Notes under the pieces: model-generated
Seen by the model: the letters and a program-made list of their open reading frames with translations, nothing else
The model's database searches: none
What the model was told of the DNA's origin: nothing
In this document: positions 1-12,093 of the stretch, one piece after another
Position numbering within the stretch: position 1 is the stretch's first letter
Layout: each line of letters opens with the position of its first letter
Origin: Acidimicrobiia bacterium
Lineage (GTDB): Bacteria > Actinomycetota > Acidimicrobiia > Acidimicrobiales > Poriferisodalaceae
Reading direction: 5' to 3'
Assembly (NCBI GenBank): GCA_022820925.1
Contig: JAJEEO010000003.1
Span: 172,562 to 236,561 of the forward strand
DNA length: 64,000 nt
Translations under genes and position numbers: made by a program

Positions 1-2709
<2,709 letters not shown>

Positions 2710-2729
<20 letters not shown>

Positions 2730-4881
2730 CTTCGTCCTCTTCTTTGCTGAGCTGCTCCAGCCGCTCCCATTCGTCGATGAGGCTGCTGTCGGTGTCGCGC
2801 ACGAGCTCGCCGAGCCACCGCGTCAGCTCCACGATGTCGTCGGTGCGGCGATCCTCGGGCACGTTGCGCACGAGCGCCTTGTACGCGTCGCTGAGGTAGC
2901 GCAGCAGCACCCCTTCGGAGCCTTTGATGCCGTAGTGGTTGACGTACTCGCGGAAGGTCATCGCCCGCTCGCGCAGGTCGCGTGCGACTGACTTGGGGCG
3001 GATGTTCTCGCTGCGCAGCCAGGGGTGATGGGTGGACCAGGCGTTGAAGCTGTCATACAGCCAGTCGCGCAGCGGCTTGGGCCACTCGACCTCTTCGAGG
3101 CGCTCCATGCGCTCCTCGTACTCCACGCCCTCGGCCTTCATCTCGGCCAGCAGGTCGGTGCGGGCCAGGTCTCGCTGCCGTTCGAGCACGACGGCGGGGT
3201 TCTCGAGCGTCGCCTCCAGCACGCTGAGCACGTCGAGCGGGTAGGTCGGCTCGTCGGGGTCGAGGAACTCGATGGCGTCGAGCGCGAACGGCGACAGGTG
3301 CTGGGTCAGGTCGAATTCGGCCTGCAAGTCCACGTTCACCCGCACCAGGCGGTCGAGCTCATCGGGTTCTGCGAGCTGCTCGACCACTTGCGTCTCGCTC
3401 AGCGAGCGGTAGATGGCGATGGCCCGGCGGATGTGGGTGCGGTTGGCGGCCCGGGTCTCGTGGTTGTCGGTGAGCAGCCGGCGCATCGCCGCGCAGCCGT
3501 CGCCAGGACGGTCGAGCACGTTCATCAGCATCGAATGCGACACGTCGAACTGCGAGCGCAGCAGCTCAGGTTCGCCTGATGCCAGGCGTTCGAACGTGTC
3601 GGCGTTCCACGGCGCGTAGCCCCGCTTGGGTGGCGACGGGCGGCGCACCTTGCGGAGCTTGGCCGGGTCGTCGCCGAACTTCTCGCGGGCCTTTTCGAGC
3701 GCCATCGCGTACTCGACTTCGTGCTCGGGCGCCTGGCACCACACGAAACCCTCGTGGTCAAAGCCGCGGCGCCCCGCCCGCCCGGCGATCTGCTGGAAGT
3801 CGCGCACCGACAGCACCCGGGTGTCGCGGCCGTCGTACTTGCAGAGCTGGGTGAACACCACCGTGCGGATGGGCACGTTCACGCCCACGCCGAGCGTGTC
3901 GGTGCCGCAGATGAGCTTGAGCAGGCCCGCCCCGGCCAGCCGCTCCACCAGCAGCCGGTACTTGGGCAGCATCCCGGCGTGGTGCACGCCGACGCCGGCC
4001 TTGACGAAGCGCGAGATGTCGCGGCCGAACGGCGAGTCGAACCGGAAGTCGACGATCTCAGCGGCCACCTGCGCTTTCTCGTCCTTGGAGAGCACGTTGA
4101 GGCTGGTGAGCGCCTGTGCCCGCTCGGTGGCCGCCTTCTGAGTGAAATGGACGATGTAGGCGGGCACCCGCCGCAGCTCCAGCAGTTCTTCGAGCGACTG
4201 GTGCAGCGTGGTCTCGCGGTAGGTGAAGGTGAGCGGCACCGGCCGTTCGGCTCCAGTCACGGTGGCGACGTCGCGGCCCGAGCGCCGCTGAAGGTCGTCG
4301 GCAAAGCGCTGGGTGGGGCCGAGCGTGGCGCTCATCAGGATCATCTGGGTGCGGGTCAGCTCGAGCAGTGGCACCTGCCACGCCCAGCCCCGGTCGCGGT
4401 CGGAATAGAAGTGGAACTCGTCCATGACGACACTGTCGACCGGGGCGCCGGCGCCTGAGCGCAGCGCCAGGTTGGCCAGGATCTCCTGCGTGCAGCACAC
4501 CACCGGTGCGTCGGGGTTGACAGCGCCGTCGCCGGTCACCATGCCGACGCTGGCGGCGCCCAATTCCTCGCAAAGCGCGAAGAACTTCTCCGACACGAGT
4601 GCTTTGACCGGCGCGGTGTAGTAGCTGCGCTGGCCTCGGGCCACCGCCTCGAAATGCGCCGCGAGGCCCACCAGCGATTTGCCCGACCCGGTCGGCGTGG
4701 TGATGATGACGTGGTTGCCGCCGAAGATCTCCAAGATGGCGTCTTCTTGGGCGGGGTAGAGCTCGAGGCCGATCTCGGCCGTGTAGTCCAGGAAGCCCTC
4801 CAGCAGCGAGTCGCCATCCGGCTCGCGGGGCAGGAATGCCGTCAGCCGCCCTACCGCCGATCGCTCAACCGCCATCGTCAT
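2710..4881 (-). CDS. Ski2-like DEAD/DEAH-box RNA helicase
   Basis: This 723-residue superfamily 2 helicase resembles the actinobacterial Ski2/HelY group, thought to unwind RNA for processing or decay. Walker A is TTPTGSGKS (GSGKS at about 65-69). The Walker B box is DEFH at about 154-157 rather than canonical DEVH. Motif III is MSATLG and motif VI is QIAGRAGRRG near 370. An accessory helical C-terminus follows. The longer frame begins at a TTG at 4917 and would overlap the next gene, so the ATG at 4881 is preferred, with TGAGG upstream. The last codons lie inside the duplicated guaB tail. Confidence 0.88.
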
Positions 4882-4895
4882 CGAAGGCCCAAACC

Positions 4896-5882
4896 TCAGG
4901 CGCTGCGGCCGGGCCAAGCCTGGGGGTTGAGCATGTTGGGTGGCTGGTTGCCGCCGAGTGCGGTCATGACCTCGTCGACGGCGTGGATGAAGATGCGGCG
5001 GCGGCCGGCGACCGTCGCGGACGCGATGTGGGGCGTGACCACCACGTCAGGGCGGTTCACCAGCAGCGGGTGGTGCGGTGGCAGCGGCTCGGGCTCGGTC
5101 ACATCCAACCCGGCGCCACGCACCTTGCCCGCGTCGAGGGCAGCCAGCAGGGCGTCCTGGTCGACGAGGCCGCCGCGGGACGTGTTGACCAGATAGACGC
5201 CGTCGCGCATCGCAGCGAGCAACTCGGCATCCACGAGATGGTGGGTCGCATCGCTGAGCGGCGCATGCACCGACACGACATGCGCGCCGGCAACCGCTTC
5301 GTCGGGCGTTGCCGCCCGCTGCGCCCCGAGTTCCGCAAATCGCTCGTCGCCCGCATAGGGGTCATACGCCACAATCTCCATGCCGACCGCCGACATCATC
5401 CGCGCCACCGAGCCGCCGATGCGTCCGAGCCCCAGCAATGCGAGCGTCGAGCCGGCCAGCTCGAGGTGCCCGTGGCGTGCCCAGTAGTCGCCCTCGCCGG
5501 CGCCGAGTCGGAGGGCCGATTCCTTCAGCCCCTTCGTGACGGCGAAGATCAGCGCCACGGCGTGCTCGGCCGTGGAGACCGTCGGGCCTTCGGGCGTGTT
5601 GCAGGCTGCGATGCCGAGATCGGTGGCGTCGTCGAGGTCGAGATTGTCGAACCCGATGCCGGCCCGGGCGATCACCCTCAGCAGCGGGGCACGCTCGTAC
5701 ACGGTGCGGTCGTAGCGGATGGCGGCACCCACGATGGCGCCGTGCGCCCGTTCGATGCCTTCGAGCGGATCGTCGCCGCGCACGTCGACGATCTCTGCCC
5801 GGCCGTCCAGCAGCTCGCGCTGCAGCCTGCCGGCGGGCCGGTCGAACCACACAACGGGCAGCGCTGCGGACTGTTCGGTCAT
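4896..5882 (-). CDS. D-2-hydroxyacid dehydrogenase (SerA/GhrB-like)
   Basis: An NAD(P)-dependent dehydrogenase of the D-isomer-specific 2-hydroxyacid family, 328 residues. The Rossmann motif GLGRIGG is near 151-157. The catalytic triad is Arg236 (NTSRGG), Glu265 (DVTEPEP) and His285 (TPHIAS). Length and layout resemble phosphoglycerate or hydroxypyruvate dehydrogenases lacking the ACT domain, but the substrate cannot be assigned. The ATG at 5882 starts the conserved sequence; frame extension further upstream looks non-coding. The gene is divergent from the P450 with 79 bp between them, and ends 14 nt before the helicase start. Confidence 0.9.
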   Translation of the reverse strand: MTEQSAALPVVWFDRPAGRLQRELLDGRAEIVDVRGDDPLEGIERAHGAIVGAAIRYDRTVYERAPLLRVIARAGIGFDNLDLDDATDLGIAACNTPEGPTVSTAEHAVALIFAVTKGLKESALRLGAGEGDYWARHGHLELAGSTLALLGLGRIGGSVARMMSAVGMEIVAYDPYAGDERFAELGAQRAATPDEAVAGAHVVSVHAPLSDATHHLVDAELLAAMRDGVYLVNTSRGGLVDQDALLAALDAGKVRGAGLDVTEPEPLPPHHPLLVNRPDVVVTPHIASATVAGRRRIFIHAVDEVMTALGGNQPPNMLNPQAWPGRSA

Positions 5883-5961
5883 TGCGTCAGTATTGCTTCG
5901 CTGTCCGAAGTGCACCCGGTCCATCTCGCCCGGCACCGGCACCGAGGGCGTCGCTACCGTT

Positions 5962-7290
5962 ATGACGACGTCTACCGGCGGGCAGGAGTACGGATTGATG
6001 CAGGTCGACGAGGCGGTCATCCACGACACCGAGCGGTACGCCGCCGAGGGCTACCCGTGGGCCGAGTGGGACCTGCTGCGCGACGAGGCGCCCGTCTACT
6101 GGTATGTGCGCGACAACATCGTCCCGTTCTGGGCCATCACCCGGTACGAGGACGTGAAGTGGATCTCGGGCCAGAACAAGACGTTCATCAACGGCGGCGG
6201 TCGCCTACGCCTGGCCGACGCCGACCGGGATGCCCGCTTCTGGACCAAGTACCGCCAGCGTGCAATCGAGATCGGCTGGGATCCCGACGAGCCGCCGGAC
6301 TTCATCTTCAAGGACCGTCCCGACCACTGGGATCTGCGCCGGCTGGTCGTGCCGGAGTTCACGCCGAAGGCGATGCGCAGCAGATCCGAGTCGCTCGAGC
6401 TGCATGCCCAGCGGTTCGCAGACGAGTTCATCACCAAGGTGGCCGACGAGGGCACGGCCGATGTGGTGGAAGACCTGGCGGTGAAGCTGCCGCTGGCTGC
6501 CATCTGCGAGATGGTGGGCGTGTCGGCCGACGACTGGGAGCAGGTGCACGCCTGGACATCGGTGCTGTTCGACGATCCCGACCTGGAGAGGTTCTGCCGG
6601 CCCGGCGAGCCCCGTGACGAGATGCGGGCGCGCATGATCCGCGAGTTCGACACGTGGATCGGCGAGCTGATCGCTCAGCGTCGACGTGACGGCACCGACG
6701 GCCGGGACCTGGTGAGCATCCTGCTGCGGTCCGAGATCGAATCAGGCCCGCTGACGCCGCAGCAGCTCGTGGGCTACCTGCGCTTGATGATCGCCGCGGG
6801 CAACGAGACCACTCGCAACGCTGCGAGCGGCGGGGTGATCGCCCTGCTCGAGCACCGCGATCAGCTCGAACTGCTCAACGAGCGCATCGACGACCCCGAT
6901 GCCGTGGAATCGGCCGTGGAGGAGATCCTGCGCTGGACCTCGCCGGTGATCCAGTTCGCCCGCACCTGCACCAAAGACACCGAACTGCGAGGCCACACGA
7001 TCAAGGCCGGCGAGCACGTGGGGGTGTGGTACCCCTCGGCCAACCGCGACGAGCGCCAGTTCGGTGAGCCCTACCGCTTCGACATCGGGCGCACACCCAA
7101 CGATCACCTCGCCTTCGGCCACGGCGCCCACTTCTGCCTGGGAGTGCACCTCGCCCGCTGGGAGCTGCGAGCGTTCTTCCGGGTGGTAGCGCCCCTGCTC
7201 GACGGCCTGCAGCTCGACGGGGAGCAGTCGCGCATCGGACACCTGCACGTCGGCCCCATCAAGCACCAGATGGTGACCCCGCGGTCCTGA
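5962..7290 (+). CDS. Cytochrome P450
   Basis: A soluble bacterial P450 of 442 residues, expected to hydroxylate a hydrophobic substrate using an external ferredoxin and reductase. The heme loop FGHGAHFCLG places the ligand at Cys392. The I-helix oxygen-activation motif AGNETT lies near 280, and the ExxR pair is in EEILRW. Overall pattern recalls CYP125/CYP142-type lipid or sterol hydroxylases, but I cannot assign a subfamily. A TACCGT box ends 1 nt before this ATG, too close for leaderless initiation here, so the in-frame ATG at 5998 is a possible alternative start. No redox partner is adjacent. Confidence 0.92.
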   Translation: MTTSTGGQEYGLMQVDEAVIHDTERYAAEGYPWAEWDLLRDEAPVYWYVRDNIVPFWAITRYEDVKWISGQNKTFINGGGRLRLADADRDARFWTKYRQRAIEIGWDPDEPPDFIFKDRPDHWDLRRLVVPEFTPKAMRSRSESLELHAQRFADEFITKVADEGTADVVEDLAVKLPLAAICEMVGVSADDWEQVHAWTSVLFDDPDLERFCRPGEPRDEMRARMIREFDTWIGELIAQRRRDGTDGRDLVSILLRSEIESGPLTPQQLVGYLRLMIAAGNETTRNAASGGVIALLEHRDQLELLNERIDDPDAVESAVEEILRWTSPVIQFARTCTKDTELRGHTIKAGEHVGVWYPSANRDERQFGEPYRFDIGRTPNDHLAFGHGAHFCLGVHLARWELRAFFRVVAPLLDGLQLDGEQSRIGHLHVGPIKHQMVTPRS

Positions 7291-7354
7291 TCCGCCCACG
7301 GCGTCGGGTAGCTGGACACGACCGGTGTACTCAGATCGCATCTGAGGCCAGGAC

Positions 7355-7360
7355 TAGCGT
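7355..7360 (+). promoter_or_regulatory. Probable -10 box for leaderless SMP-30 gene
   Basis: TAGCGT lies 8 nt before the ATG at 7369, with no Shine-Dalgarno sequence between them. Confidence 0.45.
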
Positions 7361-7368
7361 CGGCGGCC

Positions 7369-8211
7369 ATGACTACGACTGATGTGGTGGTGACGGGGCT
7401 GCGATTCGGCGAGGGGCCGCGCTGGCGCGGCGACCGGCTCTGGTACTCCGACTTCTACCGGCACGGCATCTTCACGGTCACGCCTGACGGCAGCGAGGAG
7501 CTGATCCATACGGTGCCCACCCAGCCGTCGGGGCTGGGCTGGCTGCCCGACGGCGACTTGCTGTTCGTGTCGATGCTCGACCGGCAGCTTCGCCGGCTCG
7601 ACGCCGACGGCAACGAGTCGCTGCACGCCGACCTGTCCGGCATCGCCGGCGGGCCGTGCAACGACATGGTGGTTGCTGCCGACGGCACGGCATACGTCGG
7701 CAACTTCGGCTTCGACGACAGTGCCGGGGAGACATTCGCCCAAGCGACGCTGGCCATCGTGAGTCCGGACGGCACCGCTCGACCTGGGCCCGACGGATTC
7801 GACTTCCCCAACGGCACGGTCATCGATCCGAGCGGGTGCCACATGGTCGTCGCAGAGAGCTACGGCCGCCGCATGACTGCCTTCGACATCGACCCCGACG
7901 GCTCGCTGAGCGGCCGGCGCACCTTCGCCGATCTGGGCGACCGAGTGCCCGACGGCATCTGCCTGGACGAGGCCGGCGGCATCTGGGTGGCTGATCCGTT
8001 GAACGCGAGCTGTTTCCGGGTGGTCGACGGCGGCGAGGTCACCGATGTCATCGAGCTGGAGCTGAACTGCTTCGCCTGCATGCTCGGCGGCGACGACCGC
8101 CGCACCCTCTACATGGTCACTGCGCCGACATCGCGCCCGCCCGACGACGCCCCAGCCCTCGGCCGCATCGAGACCGTCCGCGTCGATATCCCCGGAGCCG
8201 GCCTGCCGTAG
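7369..8211 (+). CDS. SMP-30/gluconolactonase family protein
   Basis: A 280-residue six-bladed beta-propeller of the SMP-30/gluconolactonase/LRE family, which hydrolyses sugar or other lactones with a divalent metal. Blade-like repeats of the form VTPDGS, LPDGDLLF and VSPDG recur. The early LRFGEGPRWRGDRLWYSD is the typical first strand, with the Glu at about residue 13-14 expected to bind metal. The central CNDMVV and late DGICLDEAGGIWVADP segments are also standard metal-site regions. It follows the P450 by 78 bp but has its own promoter. The substrate is unknown. Confidence 0.87.
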   Translation: MTTTDVVVTGLRFGEGPRWRGDRLWYSDFYRHGIFTVTPDGSEELIHTVPTQPSGLGWLPDGDLLFVSMLDRQLRRLDADGNESLHADLSGIAGGPCNDMVVAADGTAYVGNFGFDDSAGETFAQATLAIVSPDGTARPGPDGFDFPNGTVIDPSGCHMVVAESYGRRMTAFDIDPDGSLSGRRTFADLGDRVPDGICLDEAGGIWVADPLNASCFRVVDGGEVTDVIELELNCFACMLGGDDRRTLYMVTAPTSRPPDDAPALGRIETVRVDIPGAGLP

Positions 8212-8233
8212 CTGCCGCATCGAGAGCTGAGCC

Positions 8234-8333
8234 TCCCAGCGCGTCACCTCTTGTCTGCCGCTCTTGTTCCCATTCTCATGTGATTGGGCTCACGGGCTGC
8301 TCGGGCCACGGCTTCGCCATGCGGCTCAGCCTC
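8234..8333 (+). repeat. Dispersed intergenic repeat, copy 2
   Basis: Second copy of the dispersed element, with the same CCATTCTCATGTGATTGG variant insert as copy 1. It sits between convergent genes (SMP-30 and the acyl-CoA-dehydrogenase-like gene). Confidence 0.85.
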
Positions 8334-8340
8334 TGAGCCC

Positions 8341-9408
8341 TCAGCAGTCCGGATCCGCTGCGCCGAGGCGGCGCAGGTGGCCTGAGCGGATGTCGGCGGT
8401 CTGGCCCTGGACGAGCAGGAACAGCGCCTCCCGGGCGAGACGCTGCCCGTGATGGGCGAGCGTGATGGCGCGGCCGCCGACCGATGAGACGAGCGCGCTG
8501 GTGGCCCGGATGCCCACGTGACCGACCTGCGCACGGCGTTCGGGCATCTCGTCGACCTCGGCCGCGTAGAGCGCGCTGCGAGCCGCGTCCAGCTCGGCAT
8601 CCAGTGCCGAGGGCCCGAGCAGCCTGAGTGCGCGGGATGCCACGCCCAGCATGAGGGCACCGTTGGTTCGGAGACCCAGGCGGTAGAACGACAGCCAGTC
8701 GTCGTAGTCGATCACCTCCACCACCTCGTCATCGCCGACGGCGTGCCCGTCGAAGTGCAACTCCACCGTTACCGACGAGTCCACCGCGGCAAGCCGCAGC
8801 CGGCGGGACCTCAGCGAGGGCGCCTCGGCGGCCGGGATGACCATCCACACGAGCCGGTCCGCCTCGTGCGCGGCAACCAGCACTGCGTCGATGTGACCCC
8901 ACCCGGTGACGAACGGCGCGACGCCACGCAGCACCCAGCCGCCGCCGGAACGCTCGGCGAACAGGCACGGCTCGGGACGCAACACATGTGCGAACGCCAC
9001 CCCGCTGCGCCGCTCGCCGGTGGCCAGCGCCTGAGCCCAGCGCTCATGCAGCGGCGAACCGGCCGGCATCCGCGCGGCGTTCGCCGAGCCGCCCCCGTGC
9101 TGCGCCCACACGAACGCCGTCGTGAGGCAGCCGCCCGCCAGCGCTTCGAGAATCGGGAGCCGCTCAAGCTCGTCGAAGCCGCAGCCGCCCACCTCGGTCG
9201 GCGTCCACAGCCCATACAAACCGGCGTCACGGAACAGGTCCAGATTGCGCTCGGGAACCTCGCCCGCTTCATCCACGTCCAGGGCCCGCTCGAACAGCAC
9301 GCCATCCGCGAGCTGCTGCGCGTCGAGCTGCAGCGCGATGGGATCGGGCGGGGGACCGGGGCTCACGGCGGTCAAGGATGCACGCGCGGCGACGCCGCCG
9401 CGCTCCAT
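8341..9408 (-). CDS. Acyl-CoA dehydrogenase-like flavoprotein, last gene of the nitrile hydratase operon
   Basis: A 355-residue protein with the acyl-CoA dehydrogenase fold order: an N-terminal helical domain (RNLDLFRDAGLYGLWTPTEV), a middle beta domain (SGGGWVLRGVAPFVTGWG) and a C-terminal helical bundle. It is shorter than typical family members (about 380-400 residues), and I cannot point to the usual catalytic Glu, so the reaction is open. A flavin-dependent dehydrogenase or oxidase acting on a CoA ester is most likely. The ATG at 9408 is 6 nt past the MaoC-like stop, consistent with an operon; an upstream in-frame start would overlap that gene. Confidence 0.75.
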   Translation of the reverse strand: MERGGVAARASLTAVSPGPPPDPIALQLDAQQLADGVLFERALDVDEAGEVPERNLDLFRDAGLYGLWTPTEVGGCGFDELERLPILEALAGGCLTTAFVWAQHGGGSANAARMPAGSPLHERWAQALATGERRSGVAFAHVLRPEPCLFAERSGGGWVLRGVAPFVTGWGHIDAVLVAAHEADRLVWMVIPAAEAPSLRSRRLRLAAVDSSVTVELHFDGHAVGDDEVVEVIDYDDWLSFYRLGLRTNGALMLGVASRALRLLGPSALDAELDAARSALYAAEVDEMPERRAQVGHVGIRATSALVSSVGGRAITLAHHGQRLAREALFLLVQGQTADIRSGHLRRLGAADPDC

Positions 9409-9413
9409 GGTGT

Positions 9414-9908
9414 TCAGGCGCCGGTCTCGGCTTCCGCCGGCTGGCGCCACATGAGGGCGTTGCGGCGCATGATGGCGACCAGCGTGTCGTCCTGGTTGTA
9501 GGCGCGGTGCTCGAACAGGATGATGCCCTGGTCGGGCTTGCTCTTGGATCCGCGGGCCGACACCACCTCGCTCTCGACACGCAGCGTGTCGCCGTGGAAG
9601 ACAGGCGCAGGGAAGTCCATCCGCTCGAAGCCGAGGTTCGCCACGGTGGTGCCGTGGGTGGTCTCGTGAACCGAGATGCCGACCACGACCGCGGCTGTGA
9701 ACATCGAATTCACGAGCGGCTTGCCGAACTGGGTCTCAGTGCGGGCGTATTCGAAGTCGAGGTGCAGGGCCGCGGGGTTCATCGTCATGGTGGTGAACAT
9801 GACGTTGTCGGCCTCGGTGATCGTGCGGCGCAACCGGTGGTGAATCACCAGTCCCGGCGTCAGCTCCTCGAACCACCGTCCGCCGTGCGGGCGGGGCGCA
9901 TCGCTCAT
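9414..9908 (-). CDS. MaoC-like hotdog-fold dehydratase
   Basis: A 164-residue hotdog-fold protein of the MaoC/(R)-specific enoyl-CoA hydratase type. The segment [20 protein letters not shown] corresponds to the conserved hydratase motif region, where a catalytic Asp and His are expected (here TEAD and N-P). [17 protein letters not shown] and [14 protein letters not shown] are typical core strands. It would hydrate an enoyl-CoA made by the downstream dehydrogenase-like protein, though this is inferred. The ATG overlaps the preceding stop in TGATG, which implies translational coupling. The open frame upstream lies inside the repeat tail of the previous gene. Confidence 0.82.
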   Translation of the reverse strand: MSDAPRPHGGRWFEELTPGLVIHHRLRRTITEADNVMFTTMTMNPAALHLDFEYARTETQFGKPLVNSMFTAAVVVGISVHETTHGTTVANLGFERMDFPAPVFHGDTLRVESEVVSARGSKSKPDQGIILFEHRAYNQDDTLVAIMRRNALMWRQPAEAETGA

Positions 9909-11098
9909 CAGGCAGCTCCTCCTGCAACTTCGGCAGTGTCTGATTGGCCGACACCGAGAGTGTCGGCCGTGTCTGATTGGCCGAGCCCAAGGGCCTCGGC
10001 GGTGTCTGATCGGCCGATGCCGAGAGCATCGGCCCAGGGCACCTCGCACGCTTGGTCGAGATCGATCTCGGCGTGGACGACCGAGTTCTGGTGTGGGCCG
10101 GCGCACCACGACGGCATCACCATCGTGTACAGACCCGAGCCGCCCGCCTGGAATACCACGATCCTGCTGGGGTCTTTCAGGATCGGGACCAGCTCATCGG
10201 GTGGGCCATCCCGATCGAGGTAGAAGGCCGACCCGACATGGGCGAGCGTGGCTGCCGTGTTGGTGGCACGCGCAGCCAGCTCGGCCTGAATGTCCTCGCG
10301 GGTCAGCCCCGCGCGCGCCAGCACCGTCGCGTGATCGGGGTTCATGATCACGGTGACAGCACCGTGCCGCAGGTGCGCGTTGTTGCTGCCCGGGTTGGCC
10401 ATGACGGCTGCGATCACGTTCAGCAGGCGACTGGCCGATTCGGGATCGTCGGCATCGCCGGTGAAGATCGTCGAGTGCGGCGCCTCGGCGCCGACGACCA
10501 CCACGGCGCTGTCATCTTCGGCGTAGCCGTAGGAAGTGTGCAGCGGCGGAAACGGGCTGCTGTCGGTGTCCTCGGCGAGGCAGTAGGTGAACTTGCCGGG
10601 ATGGCCGTGCAGCGCCATGTCGGACACGCCGGGCCGGGCACCGCCGATGTTCATCATCGCCAGCCGCAGCGCCCGCCCGATCGAAGCGTTGGCACGATGG
10701 CCGGGCCCCAGCGCCCCGAATCCCGACGCCACTTCGCCGCACTGGTGCCGAGCCGGCCCGCACACCACGATGAGCGGCGCGGTGCAGTGGGTGGTGCTCT
10801 GCATCTCGGTGAGGTCGAACTCGGGCTGGCACACGGCCCGCACGGCGGCCACGACGACGGGAATGTGATCCGGAAGGCAGCCGGCCATCACCGCGGCCGT
10901 CGCGACCTTTTCCACGCTCGCCACGCCGTGCGCGGGTCCCATGACGCCCAGTTCGAGGTCGGGGTCGAGGCCAGCGGCGAGCGCCATCATGGCCACTCGT
11001 TCCGGGGTGGGAATGACGACCGGCAGACCGTCGGTGAGCCCGAGAGCGTGGAGTTGCTCGAGCGCGTCGGCCTCGCTGCGGGCCTCCAGCAGTGTCAC
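9908..11098 (-). CDS. Conserved partner of the UGSC selenoprotein, function unknown
   Basis: A 396-residue protein I do not recognise from a characterised enzyme. It begins at GTG 7 nt after the selenoprotein gene. It has several conserved-looking Cys and Gly-rich segments ([54 protein letters not shown]) and an [17 protein letters not shown] segment that looks like an active-site or binding loop. No signal peptide or membrane segment is seen. The C-terminal tail is three 11-residue repeats ending in SDT, encoded by 33-bp hairpin repeats. By position it should act with the UGSC protein, perhaps as one complex. Confidence 0.7.
   Translation of the reverse strand: MTLLEARSEADALEQLHALGLTDGLPVVIPTPERVAMMALAAGLDPDLELGVMGPAHGVASVEKVATAAVMAGCLPDHIPVVVAAVRAVCQPEFDLTEMQSTTHCTAPLIVVCGPARHQCGEVASGFGALGPGHRANASIGRALRLAMMNIGGARPGVSDMALHGHPGKFTYCLAEDTDSSPFPPLHTSYGYAEDDSAVVVVGAEAPHSTIFTGDADDPESASRLLNVIAAVMANPGSNNAHLRHGAVTVIMNPDHATVLARAGLTREDIQAELAARATNTAATLAHVGSAFYLDRDGPPDELVPILKDPSRIVVFQAGGSGLYTMVMPSWCAGPHQNSVVHAEIDLDQACEVPWADALGIGRSDTAEALGLGQSDTADTLGVGQSDTAEVAGGAA
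9936..10034 (-). repeat. Three 33-bp in-frame hairpin repeats inside a coding tail
   Basis: Units begin at 9936, 9969 and 10002 and encode 11-residue repeats of the form A-x-x-L-G-x-G-x-S-D-T. Each unit contains an inverted repeat, and the arms differ between units: GCCGATGC/GCATCGGC in one, GCCGACAC/GTGTCGGC in another. The pairing is kept although the bases differ. Confidence 0.9.
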
Positions 11099-11105
11099 GA
11101 CTGGT

Positions 11106-11645
11106 TCAGTTGGAATCGGCGCCGGTCAGGATCGAGATGATCTGCGGCGCGATGTCGGCGGCCACCTTGGCCATGTTGTCCTCGCCGCTGCCCGCCACCG
11201 GATGGGGAAGGCGGACGCGGGGGACCGTCGGCATGCCGGTGGCGTTGGCCACGAAGTCGCCCTGGGGCCAGAACGCATCGGTGACGAGCGCGATGGACGG
11301 GATGCCCGCTCGGGCGGTGGTGATGCTGTCACGCACGGTGCCAGATGTGCAGCTGCCTCAATGGCCGTACGCGGCGATCACCGCGCCGCATTCGGAGCTG
11401 ATGTCGTCGAGCATGCCTTTGCCGACCACTGACGACGCGTCGCCCTTGTCGTAGCGGTTGAACGACGCTGATGGCAGCCGCTCGGCCAGTGCCTTCTCGA
11501 CGTGGTCGAGGAAGCGGACGCTGTCGGGGAAGCCATTGGCAACCAGGCCGATCGTGATCGGCTGATCGAGTGGTGTGCTGAGCGTGTAGGGCTCGGGCGC
11601 AGTCTTGGCCTCGCCTCGCGGATCGTGGAAGGTGAGGGTGCTCAT
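11106..11645 (-). CDS. UGSC-motif selenoprotein (in-frame UGA at codon 96)
   Basis: Two adjacent frames, 11645-11358 and 11357-11106, are in the same phase and are separated only by a TGA at 11360-11358. Reading it as selenocysteine gives 179 residues with YGH-U-GSC-TSGT at 95-100, the signature of the UGSC-motif selenoprotein family, whose Cys homologues read CGSC. The upstream half (FHDPRGEAK, ITIGLVANGFPDSVRFLDHV) and the downstream half (GIPSIALVTDAFWPQGDFVA) form one coherent alpha/beta domain. A UxxC pair suggests thiol-redox chemistry. The ATG at 11645 opens the conserved region. The gene lies between the nitrile hydratase activator and the 396-residue partner. Confidence 0.88.
11325..11353 (-). 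promoter_or_regulatory. Candidate bacterial SECIS stem-loop
   Basis: Five nt after the UGA, GCUG pairs with CAGC and CAC with GUG, leaving a loop that contains UGG. Position and size suit a bacterial SECIS element, but the stem is imperfect and was folded by eye. Confidence 0.4.
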
Positions 11646-11715
11646 GGGTCCAGTCTGACACCCGCGCTGCAGCCGCGCGTGCTGTGCGGCGTCGCTGGCT
11701 CGCCGAGCCCTCGGC

Positions 11716-12093
11716 TCAGTGATCGTGACCAGCGGGTCGGGAGGCGTACATGGCGGCCCGATCCGCAACTGCATCGCCGCTCAGCAGCCCGCGCTCGCCA
11801 ACGGCGTGCTCGAGCGCTGTCAGCCAGCACCGGTAGTACTCCCACGGTTCAGCCGCGTCGCCGCTGGCCGAGGTCGTCTCCCATCCGGATATGGCCTCGA
11901 TGAGGTGCTCGCGAAACTCGTCCCAGGTGAAGTGGCCGCTGCCGACGAGGTCAGCCGCCAGCCCGAACGCACGTGCCTGCCACGGTTCAGAGAAGACGAG
12001 CTCGCCGTTGTCTCGTGGCGGGGCGGCCGGAGTGCCCTCCAGCAGGTCGATGCTCACCGGCGGCGCCTCAGTGGCCGCCGGGATCGGCCGCAT
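11716..12093 (-). CDS. Nitrile hydratase accessory/activator protein
   Basis: A 125-residue protein matching the nitrile hydratase activator family, which helps load cobalt and mature the alpha subunit. The diagnostic run is ELVFSEPWQARAFGLA, followed by FTWDEFREHLIEAI and a WEYYRCWLTALEHAV helix, the standard order. It overlaps the 3' end of nthA by 26 nt if the ATG at 12093 is used; an in-frame GTG about 35 nt further in would reduce the overlap. Its place after beta and alpha is the usual order of cobalt-type clusters. Confidence 0.9.
   Translation of the reverse strand: MRPIPAATEAPPVSIDLLEGTPAAPPRDNGELVFSEPWQARAFGLAADLVGSGHFTWDEFREHLIEAISGWETTSASGDAAEPWEYYRCWLTALEHAVGERGLLSGDAVADRAAMYASRPAGHDH

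Noticed and set aside
11106..11774. A pseudogene or sequencing frameshift in the UGSC gene
   Set aside because: There is no frameshift: both halves are in phase, and the only interruption is TGA exactly at the U of the UGSC motif.
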